A stretch of DNA of 64,000 nucleotides. Origin: Membranipora membranacea (lineage: Eukaryota > Bryozoa > Gymnolaemata > Cheilostomatida > Membraniporidae). The DNA lies in the NCBI GenBank assembly GCA_914767715.1, contig OU612066.1:29238283-29302282 (forward strand), in the 5' to 3' direction. Positions 34,072 through 47,000 of the stretch are shown here, piece after piece (the first letter of the stretch is position 1; every line of letters begins with the position of its first letter). The notes beneath the pieces are model-generated. The model was given only the letters and a program-made list of their open reading frames with translations. It searched no databases and was not told where the DNA came from. The position numbers were made by a program, and so were the translations under genes.

Positions 34072-37000
34072 TCATTTCTTGCCACCCCTTTTTCCGCCTT
34101 TCTTTCCTCTACCTCCACCCATCTTCTTTTTGCCAGCTAGGATAGCAGCCTTTTTCTTAGCTAGTTTCTTCGATTCTGGCATTGCAGCGTTTTTATCCCT
34201 GAATCAACAAAAAATTACAATAAATGCCTGAAAAGTAGCTTTCCTTAATCAGAAATGCGTTAACCTCAGCTCAATTTTAAAAACAGAGAGGTTATTTAAA
34301 AGCTTAACTCTCTTTTAAGTGATATGGTTGATCCACAAAAATTATTTTTCATAGCAGGTAAACATTTATATGTTTATGGGTAAGAGCTACAGGAATGATG
34401 ATAACATAATAATCAACTATAACAGGATACAACATACAGTGGTGCGCATACCACTTCACAACACACAGGTCTTCAGCTAGAGGCCATGAGTCAAGCACAG
34501 ATTCGAGGCCTTCTCTAGTACAACCTCCTCGTGGCTGGCCCCAGCAGCATGAAGCCACCCCTGTGTGTTGATGAGCATCTCGATCAATCTCAACGATCCC
34601 CCAGTGCATTTTGTCAGTTTCGGGGTAAAACCTGGGTCAAATATGATCTACCTCGAGTGTAATTTGAGTTGCCCATCATTTGAGCTAGTATGAATGAGAG
34701 ACAATTCCCACTATGATGAATTTAACAAGCATCAGTGTCATTGCTTTTCCTGATTTGAATAGTTATTGCCATGAAAGACATCGTGATTCATATATAGTTT
34801 CCTGTATAAAACAACGCAAACAGACACAAAATAGCAAAAATTACTGGTACCCACCTTCTGGCTTGTTCCTGTTCCATTCGGTGCTGCTTGACAGCGACCT
34901 TTGTGTTTATTTTTCCTGCTCTATTACCCAGATTGTTTAGTACACTCATCTGTCTCTCCTTCTCAGTGGCCATACTTCCAGTATTTGACTCAAACTAAAA
35001 TAATTCAACCAGTCAACATTACAAACTGCAATTAAACTGACGGAGAAGTTATAACTTGAATAGAATAGGTTGGATGGACACTAGATCAAGTTTGATTCAT
35101 TATGACACGCCTTTTTGCATTTGGCGTTTCAAAACAGATCAAACTTGATCGAGGTGGACACAAGGTACTTCAACATTTTGTGAATCGCGATATGTCAGTG
35201 ACAAATACGGAGAAAGACTCTACAAATCTGTAATGTAGAATAACTTTCTTGTCTTCAAATATGCATTTAGAAATGTGAGAACAGTCACAGAAAATGGGCA
35301 AACTTGTGTTACATACCTTTCGTTTTTTGCCTTTAGGCTTTTTAACCTCACTTTCTTTAGGTAAGGCTTTTGTGAATTTACCGACAGAAGCAGTTGAGGT
35401 CTTAGCCACCGATAGAGCCAGGTTGATCTGCTCTTTAGAAGGCTTCTCTGCAGGTTTCAAATCCGTGGCAGGAACTGCAAAAAGAACATTACTGATAATA
35501 TTGAAAATGTCATTCCCTTTCCTGCCTCTACTTCCAATATTGATAAAGGCAAGAGTCTTGGCATTTCTAACATTTCATGTATCCGGGGATAGTGTAGCAG
35601 TGGAATTATCAGATACGCTAGGTCTTTCTCGTCATAAGGTTTTTATTTCTCTTGCTCAGAAGCAGCTTGAATGAAAAACTCAAATGTACATGACTTTTGA
35701 CAACTCACACTAACTTTATATAGTTGCTTGTTATTAGGATGACGTGAGTACACTGCACTAATCAATAACTACCCTGTAGTTATGAAGGACACATTTGATG
35801 CCTTGACCATAATCATATAAAAAAAAAGAAAGAAAGTATTTATAAGTTTGTGAACTTGACTTACCTCCTCTTTTGGTATTTTTTGCTACATTTCTCAACC
35901 TCTGATATTCATTCTTAGCAATTCTCTCCTTTTTGGCATTTTTCCTTTTTTCATACTGATCTTCCATGGGATCTGAAAAAAGAACAGATTACATCATAAG
36001 GGGTATTATAATTATAATTCTAATATAATATTAGAAGCTGAGCAACTGTGGTGAGGTTACCATCAACACACAATATGCTTTTAAAATATATCACACATGG
36101 AAGGATGGAAGACTATCAAAGTGCAATCTCACACTGACTGCAGCCAAAGGAGATAACACTAAAACATGCTTTTTGATGGGCTGTCTGTCACCTTCAATAT
36201 TATAATATGTGAAATTATAGTGATCTTGTATGGTACGGTGGGAGTTTCATGGTCTGATGACAGTCTAGGTTCTGATTAATCTTAGGTAATTTCACAAGTT
36301 GCCTGATTTGCTCTTCAAAATACATGTATATATAAGGTTAATACAGATCAGCATTATTCATCATGGCTTAGATAAATAAACAACAAGGAGTGCACAACTT
36401 CTGTGTTGTGTGACCCGACATTATGGGATAGTTAGATCAGGGAGGGTCTCATCCTCCCTGGTTAGATTCCCTTCATTCTGTGACGCTAGCATATAATCAG
36501 AAATGGTTAAGCTACTTACTTGCATCACCCGGGACTTCTATCAACCATTGTTTTGTCTCATCGTTGGCCCGCTTATATCCCCATGATGGTCTGTATTCCT
36601 AAAAATAGAGATGGCATAATAACATGGATCAAACATAGAGCTAAACTGAATCAGGCGATAATTAGAGTTGATGGATAAATGTATAATCTCGGCTACAACT
36701 GTGTATGCAATGGGGCTGTTTTGGGTGCTGCTATACATCTCTGTGTGAAATAATTTCAGGGTTATTATTACTTTGCCTATTTATTACCTACTTTTAAATA
36801 CTTAACTGGTAAAAACCTATCTTTCAATGCTTGACCCAGAGTTATTTGAAATGTGATAATTACAATTTCGTTCAATATTTTACAATGTTGATGATGGCTA
36901 CATTACAGGGTAGAGCACCGTGTGATGGCTGAGCTGTAACTGATTTGAACGAACTGGCAGCACGATATATGTGTGCGTCCACCACCAGAAATGATCTATA

Positions 37001-39101
37001 CACCACGTTTGGCTACGAACACATTTCTTTCTTGTTCAATAGTCTGTATCAAAAGTTCCGAACTTACATTGTGAGTCTTGTCCCAGACCATTCGCTCTTT
37101 CTTCCTATTTTGTATACCCTTCAATTTGGCATATGCTTCCCATCTAGTAGGTGGTTTGGGTTTTGGCAACTGTGAATATAGAACGATAAGATGTGAAAGT
37201 GTAAGAATATCATGTACTGAAATGCTTGACATTTCCGTTTGTGGTGAAAAGAACTCCGAAGGATACAGACGGCCACAGAATTTCTCACAATAATGTTACT
37301 GTTGCTTTGCTATGAGGCAAATACGTCTATTTTATGTTTTTTTCATTTTACCAAGTCCCGATACTCATGGCTTACAGCACAGACTAATTGTCATAATTTA
37401 ACTCACAGGTTTTTCCCGAGGGCATTGTGTTGTAGGTTCAGGTAATGTGGCTACGATTGCGTCCTCAACTCTTTCTGTTGGAAGCTGAAAACAAAGTGCT
37501 TAAATTAACATAGCTCATGAATACGGGGCTGGGCATCTATAATACACGCAGAGTGAGGTTATACGAATAAATCTGCACACAAAAATATATCTCAACTCAC
37601 GATTACTATGACTATTTACTCCTACCACTTTCATTCAGTGAGAAATAAAAAAAATTACGACAGGGTCATGGAAACGATGTCTTGAGGGATGTCTGTTCAC
37701 AATTTGATAAAAAAGTATACAGGCACAATGAATTAACCCTGGCAGCAGTTTACAAAAGGAGACAGACTGCTGCAGTGGACACTCTAGCCTGTCTTGGCAA
37801 TCTTTGTGGCAGGAGGGGAGGGGAGAACCCTCCTCAGTACAAAGCTTGTCGAGACAGGCTATGTGCACTCATACCTAAGTAATATACTCACATCCCATAT
37901 GCGATTCAACAGAATCTGTACATTATCTCTGTTAAGTTTATCCAGATACGATGATGGGTTCTTAGACCTAAAACATAAATTAAACAACCATAAAGACAAT
38001 GTCCAAACTTAATGGGTGTAAAGACGATCTGAAGATCAGATATCTCCACATACAAGCGCGTGATCTGTCCTGTTATCAGTAGACAGTGGAGAGATTATCA
38101 AACAAGTCTACTGCAAGGCAGCAATAGGAAAAACAAACAGATCTAACAACAAATTTTACCTATGCATATATATAAAAAGAACAAATAAACATCTTTCTAC
38201 AGAGAAAATTAGCGCAAGCAATGTCAGCTTGAAGTATTCCTAGTGTGTGCAAGTCCAGTGGTTGTGTGCCTCGGTGGTCAAGGTTTTATCTCCCTCCTTG
38301 AGAAAACAGGCATCGAACACTGAGAAACACAACTGGACTTGCATTGAACTACAGACCAGAGAGAAGGTCTGTGCTCCTATGTATAGCTCAGCTGGCTTGC
38401 TGGGAGCTGTGCAGAATATATGTTATAATTGTGACCATCTATTCTAGTCATGAATAGTTGCCCAGATTTGTATTTTCTATGAAAATTGTTCAACCATTCT
38501 TCAAAACACAACAAACTAACTACTCACTCACAATACAGTCACTTTTTGAGTCACTCCACTGACTTGCCCAAAGTACCAAATCAATAATAACAAAGTCAGC
38601 TATACAGTCACAGCACAGTCAGCAGGTCACTGACAGTTGATTTGATGAGCCACACACACACACAAGGCTGCAACTCATCAAGTCAGCTGTCAGTGACCTG
38701 CTGTCTGTGGTCACAGTGGGGGTACTAACAACCCTCATTGAGTTTATACTACATATTTGAGTCATCTATGCTCTAGTCAAAAGATTTTCAATGGTTTCCC
38801 CTAGTCCATCCATCCACTTAGTAGGTAAGTAAATCAGTTATAAGACATAGTATAGTAGTGAGTACATAACTACATGATGATGATCATCATGATGATGATG
38901 AATGATGTCAATTCAATATAAAAAAAATCTGATTGATACAAACCTCAATGATCTTTCATTTACTGGATTAGTGTCAATGACCAGTAGACTCCCGACATCT
39001 AACTCCACATCGACTGCCTTTGAGACATTTGTGGTTTTAAATTGAGATTCTTTCTCCACTACATCTCTTAGAATTTCAGCAGTGTCAATTTCTTGAGCCA
39101 T
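34072..39101 (-). CDS. RRS1: Ribosome biogenesis regulatory protein RRS1
   Basis: Nucleolar factor that helps bring 5S RNP components (RPL5, RPL11, with RPF2) into the pre-60S particle. Nine exons on the minus strand: 39101-38944, 37967-37892, 37484-37407, 37169-37068, 36598-36520, 35972-35865, 35474-35317, 34994-34855, 34198-34072. All junctions are GT/AG with continuous phase, giving 1026 nt (341 aa; human RRS1 has about 365). Recognisable blocks in order: [105 protein letters not shown], and a Lys/Gly-rich nucleolar-type tail ending in KRGGKK. An in-frame ATG six codons upstream (39,119) is an alternative start. The 5' end faces NDUFS6. Confidence 0.96.
35080..35160. repeat. Small hairpin in RRS1 intron 7
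   Basis: GATCAAGTTTGAT (about 35,092) pairs with ATCAAACTTGATC (about 35,137), and GGACAC-type flanks occur on both sides. It may be a tiny MITE. Confidence 0.5.
38598..38720. repeat. Hairpin in RRS1 intron 1
   Basis: CAGTCAGCAGGTCACTGACAG pairs with CTGTCAGTGACCTGCTGTC across a CA-dinucleotide loop (ACACACACACAC), and GATGAG/CTCATC extends the stem. Foldback-type element; no snoRNA boxes were found. Confidence 0.65.
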
Positions 39102-39243
39102 GCTTTCCTGTATGACCATGTTGGTTTTTAGGTTTTCTATGTTGAAGAAAACTATATTAACTTGTCATTGTAGTAACATTGCAATATTTCGATTATATTT
39201 TCTACCGAAAATTCAGCTCCATTTCCAGGAATATATACACATC
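39102..39243. promoter_or_regulatory. Shared RRS1/NDUFS6 bidirectional promoter
   Basis: Only 142 bp separate the two start codons (124 bp if RRS1 starts at 39,119), so both 5' UTRs and the core promoter must lie here or overlap. There is no obvious TATA box at a sensible distance, as is usual for housekeeping bidirectional promoters. The transcription starts are not visible from sequence. Confidence 0.75.
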
Positions 39244-41261
39244 ATGGCAACAAATTTGGCCAAGCTCTGCAGACTCTGCACATCTAAATGTGTAATAACT
39301 AGGTCTGCTAGATGCTTTTCTAATAGTAAACCACTGTCATCAAACCAAGACAAAGTGATACACACTGGACAGGTATGTTCTATAACCCAAAGACAATAAT
39401 TATGTGGATTACTTGGTATTATTATTTTATACTTTTCTCCAGCTTATTGATATTTTCTACTTACTTTACCTGTAACCTTCACTACTACAAACCTAGCTAC
39501 CAGACCAGTATCGTGGTAGATAGCATGTAGTAGTATGATACTGCTAGTAACTAACTACCTATTACTGTCGTTTTCTCACTCTTCTTAGTCTAGTTAAATA
39601 AAACTCAGTAAATCTCTGACACAGCTGGAGCAAGGAGTGGCTGGAGCTACTCTGTACTCTTAGTAGTGATTAGCCCTACTACTTCTACCATCTTTATCTA
39701 TCAGGGAGTAACTGTTACTCCTTGCTACGATCTATAACCATGTTGTATTTCTGGTTGGATAGATCTGGTATTAATGACTTACTTTTATAGCTTATCAGTT
39801 GTTTAAACCTTTTAGGAACTGATTGACATCTTTGTGTTCCAGCTATGTGGGTGGTTGATTATGGGAATTGGCTATGTGACCTTCAATGAGTTAAAATCCA
39901 CTTGGATCACTGAAATGAATAGGCAATAGAATTATAGTAGTAATAATTAAAAACACTCTTGAGTTCTGACAAAATGAGCATTAGTACCTGAGGCATGCCG
40001 TAAGGTACGGATGATTGGGTCTGGTGGGACAGTTTACAAAAACCAAGCTAATTACGGAGACTGAAGCTTCTAGCCATTATTTTGGAACAGATGTGGATAG
40101 TCTCCCGATCGGATTTGTTTGGGCTGGTTCAGTGTTGTAGTAAGTAAAGGACATCAGCCATGGATCACCTGGGGCTATGAAGCTGTACACTTAACCTAGG
40201 TCTTGTAGACCTATCAACCACCATACCAATATTAATATTGAACTAAGTTCAGGTAGGGGAATACTGCATCGATACTCATCCACCATACGAGTGCAGTGCT
40301 TTACCTGTCTTTCCATATCTTCAACACCCTCCCTGCATCAAAGCATGAACATTTGCAATACTCATATTTTTGTTTCTAGGAATGGAAGGAAGATGATTAC
40401 CGAATGTCTAGGTTTGTGGGTCAAACTAAGCATATTAATGAGCAGTATGCTATTGACTTAATAGCCGAGGTACCTCCTATAGCGTGCGGTACGAGAGTTG
40501 TGTCATGTGACGGCGGAGGTGGACCACTAGGTCATCCGAAGGTCTACATCAACCTGGTGAGTTCGAATAAATAGTTCTATAGCGCTTATTTTGACTTTTT
40601 TTGTGAGACATTCCAGGAATTGCTGCCACACAGGCAAATTTGTGCTTACTGAATTTTGTATAGCTCAATTACTAATGTTATGAGGCTGCTATCCCCTCAT
40701 TTTCACCTAATGGGCGAATCATTTGCACAAACTGATGGTCAAATCAGGGTATTGAAATGAAATAAATCTTACTAATGGACACTTATGGCATCATCACCTA
40801 GTGTGCTAATTTCATACCCTGATTTTGAAGATCAGTTGGTGTACATTATTTGCCTATTAGATGATAACTCTGCGATTAAAGCCTCAATGAGTTATCTTGG
40901 AGCTATACTGCATCCAATAAGCACAAATTTGCCTGAGTGGCAGCAGTAGCTGGTTGGCCAATATTTTTGTGTTTAAACACAAAACAGCCTTTATCATTGC
41001 TGTCCATTTTTTTTAGCTTAAAAAATTTCTGATATGATCATAACAGCGATTCAAATCAAAGTTCTATTTCATATACTATATCAGGGATCATTCCTATGGA
41101 ACATTTTGTCATATTCTGGTATTGTGTTCTGGTCAATTGTGTGTTTATTACCATGGAAAAGCCCTCTAATTTATTTATCTTTTTTTTTTCAGGATCAGCC
41201 TGGAAACCACTCATGTCCATATTGCGGATTGCGGTTCTTCTTCAAGGGTGGAGATCATTAG
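39244..41261 (+). CDS. NDUFS6: NADH dehydrogenase iron-sulfur protein 6 (complex I 13 kDa-A subunit)
   Basis: Accessory zinc-binding subunit of mitochondrial complex I, on the matrix arm. Three exons: 39244-39372, 40380-40556, 41193-41261, all phase 0 with GT/AG, giving 375 nt (124 aa, the same as the human protein as I recall it). The N-terminus is an Arg/Ser/Lys-rich mitochondrial presequence without acidic residues up to about residue 30. Family blocks: [46 protein letters not shown]. The zinc ligands Cys (SCDGGGG), His (LGHPK) and the CPYCG pair are all present. The C-terminus is KGGDH where human has a His-rich end. Intron 2 holds a 341-bp hairpin element. A poly(A) signal AATAAA lies at 41,467-41,472. 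Confidence 0.97.
40613..40953. mobile_element. MITE with inverted ends in NDUFS6 intron 2
   Basis: The left end CCAGGAATTGCTGCCAC, then AGGCAAATTTGTGCTTA, is matched by the inverted right end TAAGCACAAATTTGCCT ... GGCAGCAGTAGCTGG. Internal arms also pair (CATACCCTGATTTTGA with TCAAATCAGGGTATTGA), so most of the 341 bp can fold back. It has no coding capacity. Confidence 0.85.
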
Positions 41262-41466
41262 CGGATAATTTTTATGACCAATTCCCGAACTATTGGGTTA
41301 GCTTAGCTAACTGTTTGGTATGATGCCTGTGTGCATGTTTATTTTTCTGAAGAGTATCTGATGTGAGGGTTTGTATTCGTCTGATTTTTCACCTACACCT
41401 ACTATACCTACGCTCAGTGATAATAGCTGTGACAATTTAAGTTCTCATGGATGCCATGTGAGAAGT

Positions 41467-41472
41467 AATAAA
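41467..41472 (+). terminator. Poly(A) signal AATAAA for NDUFS6
   Basis: Canonical hexamer 206 bases after the NDUFS6 stop codon, in the sense orientation. Confidence 0.6.
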
Positions 41473-43851
41473 AACAGTATGTGAGTATTTCATGCCATCT
41501 AATATAATCTGTTGTTACTTGATAGCTGAGAGCCACATTCCACATTGTGCATATCACATGATACTTGATTGACACAAAGTTGAAAACCTCTCTTTGTATC
41601 TTGTTATCTGTCAGATAATTCTATTTTGTTGGGTAGCTCGACTGTCAAAGAAGATGATTAGTCTAATCATTATGACCAGGGTCGTAACCCTGTGATGTCT
41701 GTGGTCTATCAACTTTCTCACTGGCAACATGAGTCGACTTTATGTTTATATATGGTAAGCTTTTTTCTAGTTTATAATAAGCTGCAATCAGTGGTTGTCT
41801 TCTCCCAACGCCCTCATTGGTTTGGGAAGACAACTTCTGCTATATGCAAATTAAATAGGAGGAACCCTTCCAGATGTTTGTATCCGCCAGTTGCCTAGTT
41901 GGAGATATTGCATCTGGAGATAATTTCAAATAGCCAGAGAAGAGTTTGAAATACTTGTTATCAGGATGGAAACTGATTTGACCGGGTTCGAAACAGAAAA
42001 TTTTATTACTGTGAATCCATACGGGTTTGTCGCCATAAGAACCCATCTGCCTGGGTATTAAGTGACCAATTTGGTTGCCCAATAGGCCTTCAGATGATCT
42101 CTTATGGATGAGATCATTCAACTGGCTTGATGAAGTTATAGCTGTCAACAACGGCACACACAGCTATAACCATAATATGGGTATCTAACAGGCAACCTAG
42201 CTATAAAATCCCTAAAGGCTACTTGACAGTCAAACTTTCAAACAAGTATGAAGTGAAATCGATGGCTTCCTAGCAGTGACGTGCGGGTTGTTTTTGCAGA
42301 TGCATATACAGAAAATTGCGGTGGACACATTTTTAGAAAAACAGTAGGTGATAGCCTCTAAGAGCAATGAAATTTCTCTAGATGTGTCGGCAACCTTATA
42401 CAACAAAACTGAATCCATTAGTTGGGTTAGATTATTTGTTTGTTTGATTGTTGCATACATGCAACAGGGTGATTTAGTAACCTTATATAGTCATTAGATG
42501 ACTCTATCTCAGGTGGAACCATCAAGGAAAAGGTAGAGCTACATGAGCTACATGACTGTTGAGCAGTCCATGGCAGTTGTTTTACCTTCCCTGACCATTA
42601 AGCATACAAGCACAAGGTGTGTAGTCAGGAGGGGTCGTATGGAGAGGACTTGGGATTTTTGTAATCCAGCTACTATTCATGGCTACGGCAGTCATTCCTA
42701 ACTAGGTCTTTGCAGAACGGGGCTAAAATACCATCTGATTGATTATATGGTTATCACCAACTGTAAAAGATGTGAGAAGAATGTTGCTGGTACACATACT
42801 CGCTATGCTTATGACAATAGAGAAGTTGTCTAGCTGGCAAAAATATGATTATAAAATAGTATTCTTGCTATAAATGCACAGGTGTCACATCAAGCAGTCT
42901 ATGAGCGGACCTGAGGGGATCGTTCAAGGTACTGCTGTATAAAATTTTTATCATCAGTTTATAACTGCGTAGTGCAAAAAAAAAAGATTTAGTGTTTTCC
43001 GCAGACTGATGTTCTCTAGTCAGAAGTAAGCATATTCATGTAAGTTTTGTAAAAAAACAGTCAATTAGCAACTGCAACATGAAGGAAATCCAATGCGTGT
43101 GTGAATTATCAACTTCAGTCTGCCTCAACAGATTCAATATTGAACTGGAATCATGTTGTTTGGGTCAATCAGGGTGCTCCAAAGCCTAATAACCATGTGG
43201 CTGAAGAAACTGAGTGCTTGGCCTTTATTTGCCCCCAGAAGAAGATGTGGATATAATCCTTCTCGTGCCGATTCGTTGTTAGGCATGTAAGACATCAGCG
43301 TCGCTATTGCATGTTTAAAACAGAGTCATTATTTAATGGTTCACTGTTGGATCATTGAATTTGCTTGAAACTAGGCTGGAACAATCAGTGTTTCGTTCCC
43401 TGTTGTTCAGTTTATTTTACATCAATATCAAGGTTGATAAATACGATTCATTGTCAATTGTTGTTATTTTAGGTTGAATCACCATTGAAAGATGCATAAC
43501 CTGTTTTGAGTTTTTAGGTTTAGCAACGGGGCTGGAAGAGTTTAATCTCAAAATAATAAACTAATATTGTCAGTAAACCGCTGTCATGGAGAAAATATGT
43601 TTTGCGGATTTAGAAAATGACACTTTGATGCTATAAATGCGTTTACACTAGCAAGACCTCCAATGACCTGTCAACATTTCATAATATATTGTGCCAATTG
43701 TTAATTAAAACCAAATAGCGATGTCAAAATTTAACTGGCCTAAATATCATTTTACAACAGAAAATGCATCTGTTTTTGTTTTGTTAGCATGCAACTGACA
43801 CACATTAACTTGGCTGCATTTATTAGGTTTAGCGTGATATATTCCTAAAAC
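41473..43851. other. Intergenic region NDUFS6-SLC13
   Basis: The only long frame is minus 42,157-41,840 (105 codons), which has no recognisable family. The rest shows no supported exon or repeat family. Confidence 0.4.
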
Positions 43852-44073
43852 TTGTTGCATATTTCACACACGCTGAGAGCTGCATTGACAGGTCATAAAA
43901 GTGAAAATCTCGTCACAGTATCATCTTATTCTTCAAGTGTAAAGCGGATCAAGGCTCAACAAAGCAAGCAAAGAATTGGAACTTTCAACCTCTTGAACAA
44001 AGCTACCTCTTACATTCGGCACTTAACTAAAGATGGGTTGCCATCGAGCTTGCAGACCCTTCAGAGAACATAA
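43852..44073 (+). other. Upstream ORF overlapping the SLC13 start
   Basis: A 73-codon frame (ATG-like start to TAA) runs in another frame across the proposed SLC13 start codon at 44,033. If it is in the mRNA leader it could restrain translation of the transporter. It may equally be chance; no family is recognised. Confidence 0.25.
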
Positions 44074-47000
44074 GAGAGCATTAATATTACTCCTTACTCC
44101 GATCTTACTCCTCGCTATACTACCTTACTATGAAGTGTTTGGGTTAACACAACGGGTGAGTTAGAAATTTTTAGTTTAAGTCTTCGGCCGCAACAGCAGT
44201 TTTTGCTCCTGCAGTTAGTGATGGTTTCTACAGCTTCCATTTTTCTGTGCACCTGTATTATTTATGATTATTTTATTCAACAAAACTGGACTTTAGTCCG
44301 AGTGCTCAATTCTGCATGAAGTAAAACTAGCAGCATTGATAAATAAAACGCTAAAAACTTATCTAAATGGAGAGTCCGGGGCTAAGATATCCTATATCTT
44401 GATGATTGACCCCCTAAACCAATAGACGCAATTACCTGCTACTGGCCATTAATTTTTTGGTGTTACTGTTAGGCGCGAAATAATAATTTTACAATTATAT
44501 ATAAATATATAATGATAATATATCCTTCTGACTTACCAACCAATACTTACCAATACAATCCCTATCACTGTCACCTGATTGTTTTGTGTTACTGTTAGGC
44601 TTGTAATTGTCTGTACATGCTGCTGTTGATGGCTGTATACTGGTGTACAGAAGCACTGCCTTTAGCTGTCACAGCTCTTTTACCGTTAGTCCTAGCTCCG
44701 ATGATGGGCATACTAGAGTCATCTGCTGTCTGTAAAAACTACTTCAAGGTATGTAAAACAAAAATACAGCTTATACAATATTGTAGGATTATATGGTACT
44801 TGATGATTAGACAGTTTTCTGAGCTCTTATTTATGTCTCAATTTGGAGTTGTCCTCTCTCCAGTTTGGTACTATTAACCCACACCGCATATGAAAAACCT
44901 GCTGAAAGAGGGTTATCTTGAAAACCACTTATGATAGGATAAAAATGATTTTTGATTCACAGTCTGCACCATTGAAAACCCTGGGAGACAGGGTTTCCAA
45001 ATCATTGGAGGCTTGAATGTTGATAAATCTTAATTTTAGTGACGAAACTCATGAAAATCTCTGCCAAATTGTCCGCAAAACAGGCAGAAAATGCTATAAT
45101 TGACTATCCAATTACTAAAATTAGTTCCCAAACTATGTCCATGTGAGTTTTCAATGTTGCAGATTCTGAATCAAAAACAATTTTTATCCTATTATAAGCG
45201 GTTTTCAAGATAACCCTCTTTTCAGCACGTTTTTCCTATGCGGTGCGGGTTAAAATGACCAAACTGGAGAGAGAACAACTCCGAATTGAGGCCTAAATCA
45301 GCGCTCAGAAAACTGTCTTTTGAGCGATAAAATGCATCCAAATTGCACAATTCTAAACCAATAACAAATATATTGTGTTGAAGTTGTTCAGGCAATGAAC
45401 TAAATTGGTTCATTGGTTCAGGGGGCCTCACGTTTTCTGTTTGTATTTTACTACTGAGAACATGCCTCATTTAGGTTGTATGCGCCTCACATAATCCCAT
45501 TTTTGTTCCCCTCTGGACAGGATAAGATAGCGCTTATATTCGGAAGTATGATTTTGGCCCACTCTATACAGCATAGCGGGCTACACAGGAGGATCGCCCT
45601 GACATTCATCAAACTGATGGGAACAAAACCTAAATTCCTTATGTTAGGTATGGATATGAATCAAATGTTGCACCAAGGACAAGTGGCTTTATTTTTTTAA
45701 TGGTGCAGAGTGCAGACATAGAGGTTTCTTCTGGATTTGCAATTAAATGAATTATTAGAATGATAAAAAAAGAGTATAAAAACAGACACTTTTGGTTGAT
45801 ATTGAGTTGCCAAAGACTACCCAAACACCAATGCATGATATAGTCAGGCAGTTACTTATGATAAAGTTATGTCAGATTGGCATGGTCAAAGATTTCAATG
45901 CTCTTAATGACATGAATCATTGATGGTGCAAAGAGTGCCTCCCGTAAGGGAAGGTAACTCTCATTCCCTGCAATATGATATCTAGTAAATTGCTCACTGA
46001 TGATTATTGTTATTGATTGAAAACTGAACTTACAGCTTCACAGTGATACTCTGATATATTGGAGATCTGTATTTCAGGGTTTATGATACCCACATGGCTC
46101 CTGTCTATGTGGATAAGTAATACAGTGACCACAGTTATGATGGTGTCTATTCTCAACTGTGTAATCTTAAAACTCAAAGAGGAAACGTCACAAGAGAAGC
46201 TCCAAAAACCAAATGGGGCTAAACAAAGCAATGGTGAGTGTCTTCATCATAGACTTAATATAGTATATTATAGTATATAGTATATCAAGTCTTCATTGTG
46301 ATTCTTCTGAATCATGCGCTCAATGAGTCTTGGAATTGAAATTGGCTGGAAATTGAACAGAAAACTATGCAGCTTATACCTTGTCAATATTTTCCTATTT
46401 CATTTCTAATATTATTATAACGAACTAGTTTGAGCCCCCCCCCCCTCCCAAACTCTTTCCCTAGCCCAATACTCTTGACCTTCTTGGAACAACACATTGG
46501 AGCTTCTACTCAACCGTGGTGAATCAAGTTAGAATCAAAAAGTCTGCCAAATTAGAGCGTATCCCACAATGCAAGTTAGCATACGGATTTATTTGGTAAG
46601 CCACTATTGCAAATGTGTTGTGCATCATACAAAACAGTTGATTGAGTACTCCTGAATTGGTGTAATAAATAATAAAAACTCTGGTGGATCTATCCATAAA
46701 TAATGTGTTATGCCTCTCAGTGGACTTGGTATGCACTAAGAAACCGCCTCAAAGTGTGACTGAGTGGTGACAGTTAATAGACTGGAGCTGATGGCATTCA
46801 TAGTTCATAGTTTCCCATTGAGATTTTCGCTAAGGATGTCTAATCGTGGTATAGCTAAAATATTGAGACGCACTTGATAGCATTTTATATCAGTTAAAAT
46901 AATCTTGAAACATACCATTGTGATATAAGGTTGCCGTGATAGTGGTAAAAAGAGTGAGGCCTGATCTCCTGTGTTTATTAATTTCATCATTCAATTTATT

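Noticed and set aside
35294-35674. Plus-strand 126-codon frame
   Set aside because: Antisense of RRS1 exon 7, whose Lys/Ser-rich code gives few stops on the opposite strand.
36250-36370. Possible C/D snoRNA in an RRS1 intron (ATGATGA with a CTGA on the minus strand)
   Set aside because: A ribosome-biogenesis gene is a sensible snoRNA host, but the second D box and a terminal stem could not be found at the right spacing.
38880-38925. CRISPR-like or regulatory meaning of the GATGATGATCATCATGATGATG tract
   Set aside because: Simple trinucleotide microsatellite that happens to be palindromic; the DNA is eukaryotic.
41840-42157. Minus-strand 105-codon frame
   Set aside because: No recognisable motif, no splice partners, and no conserved neighbour; chance cannot be excluded.
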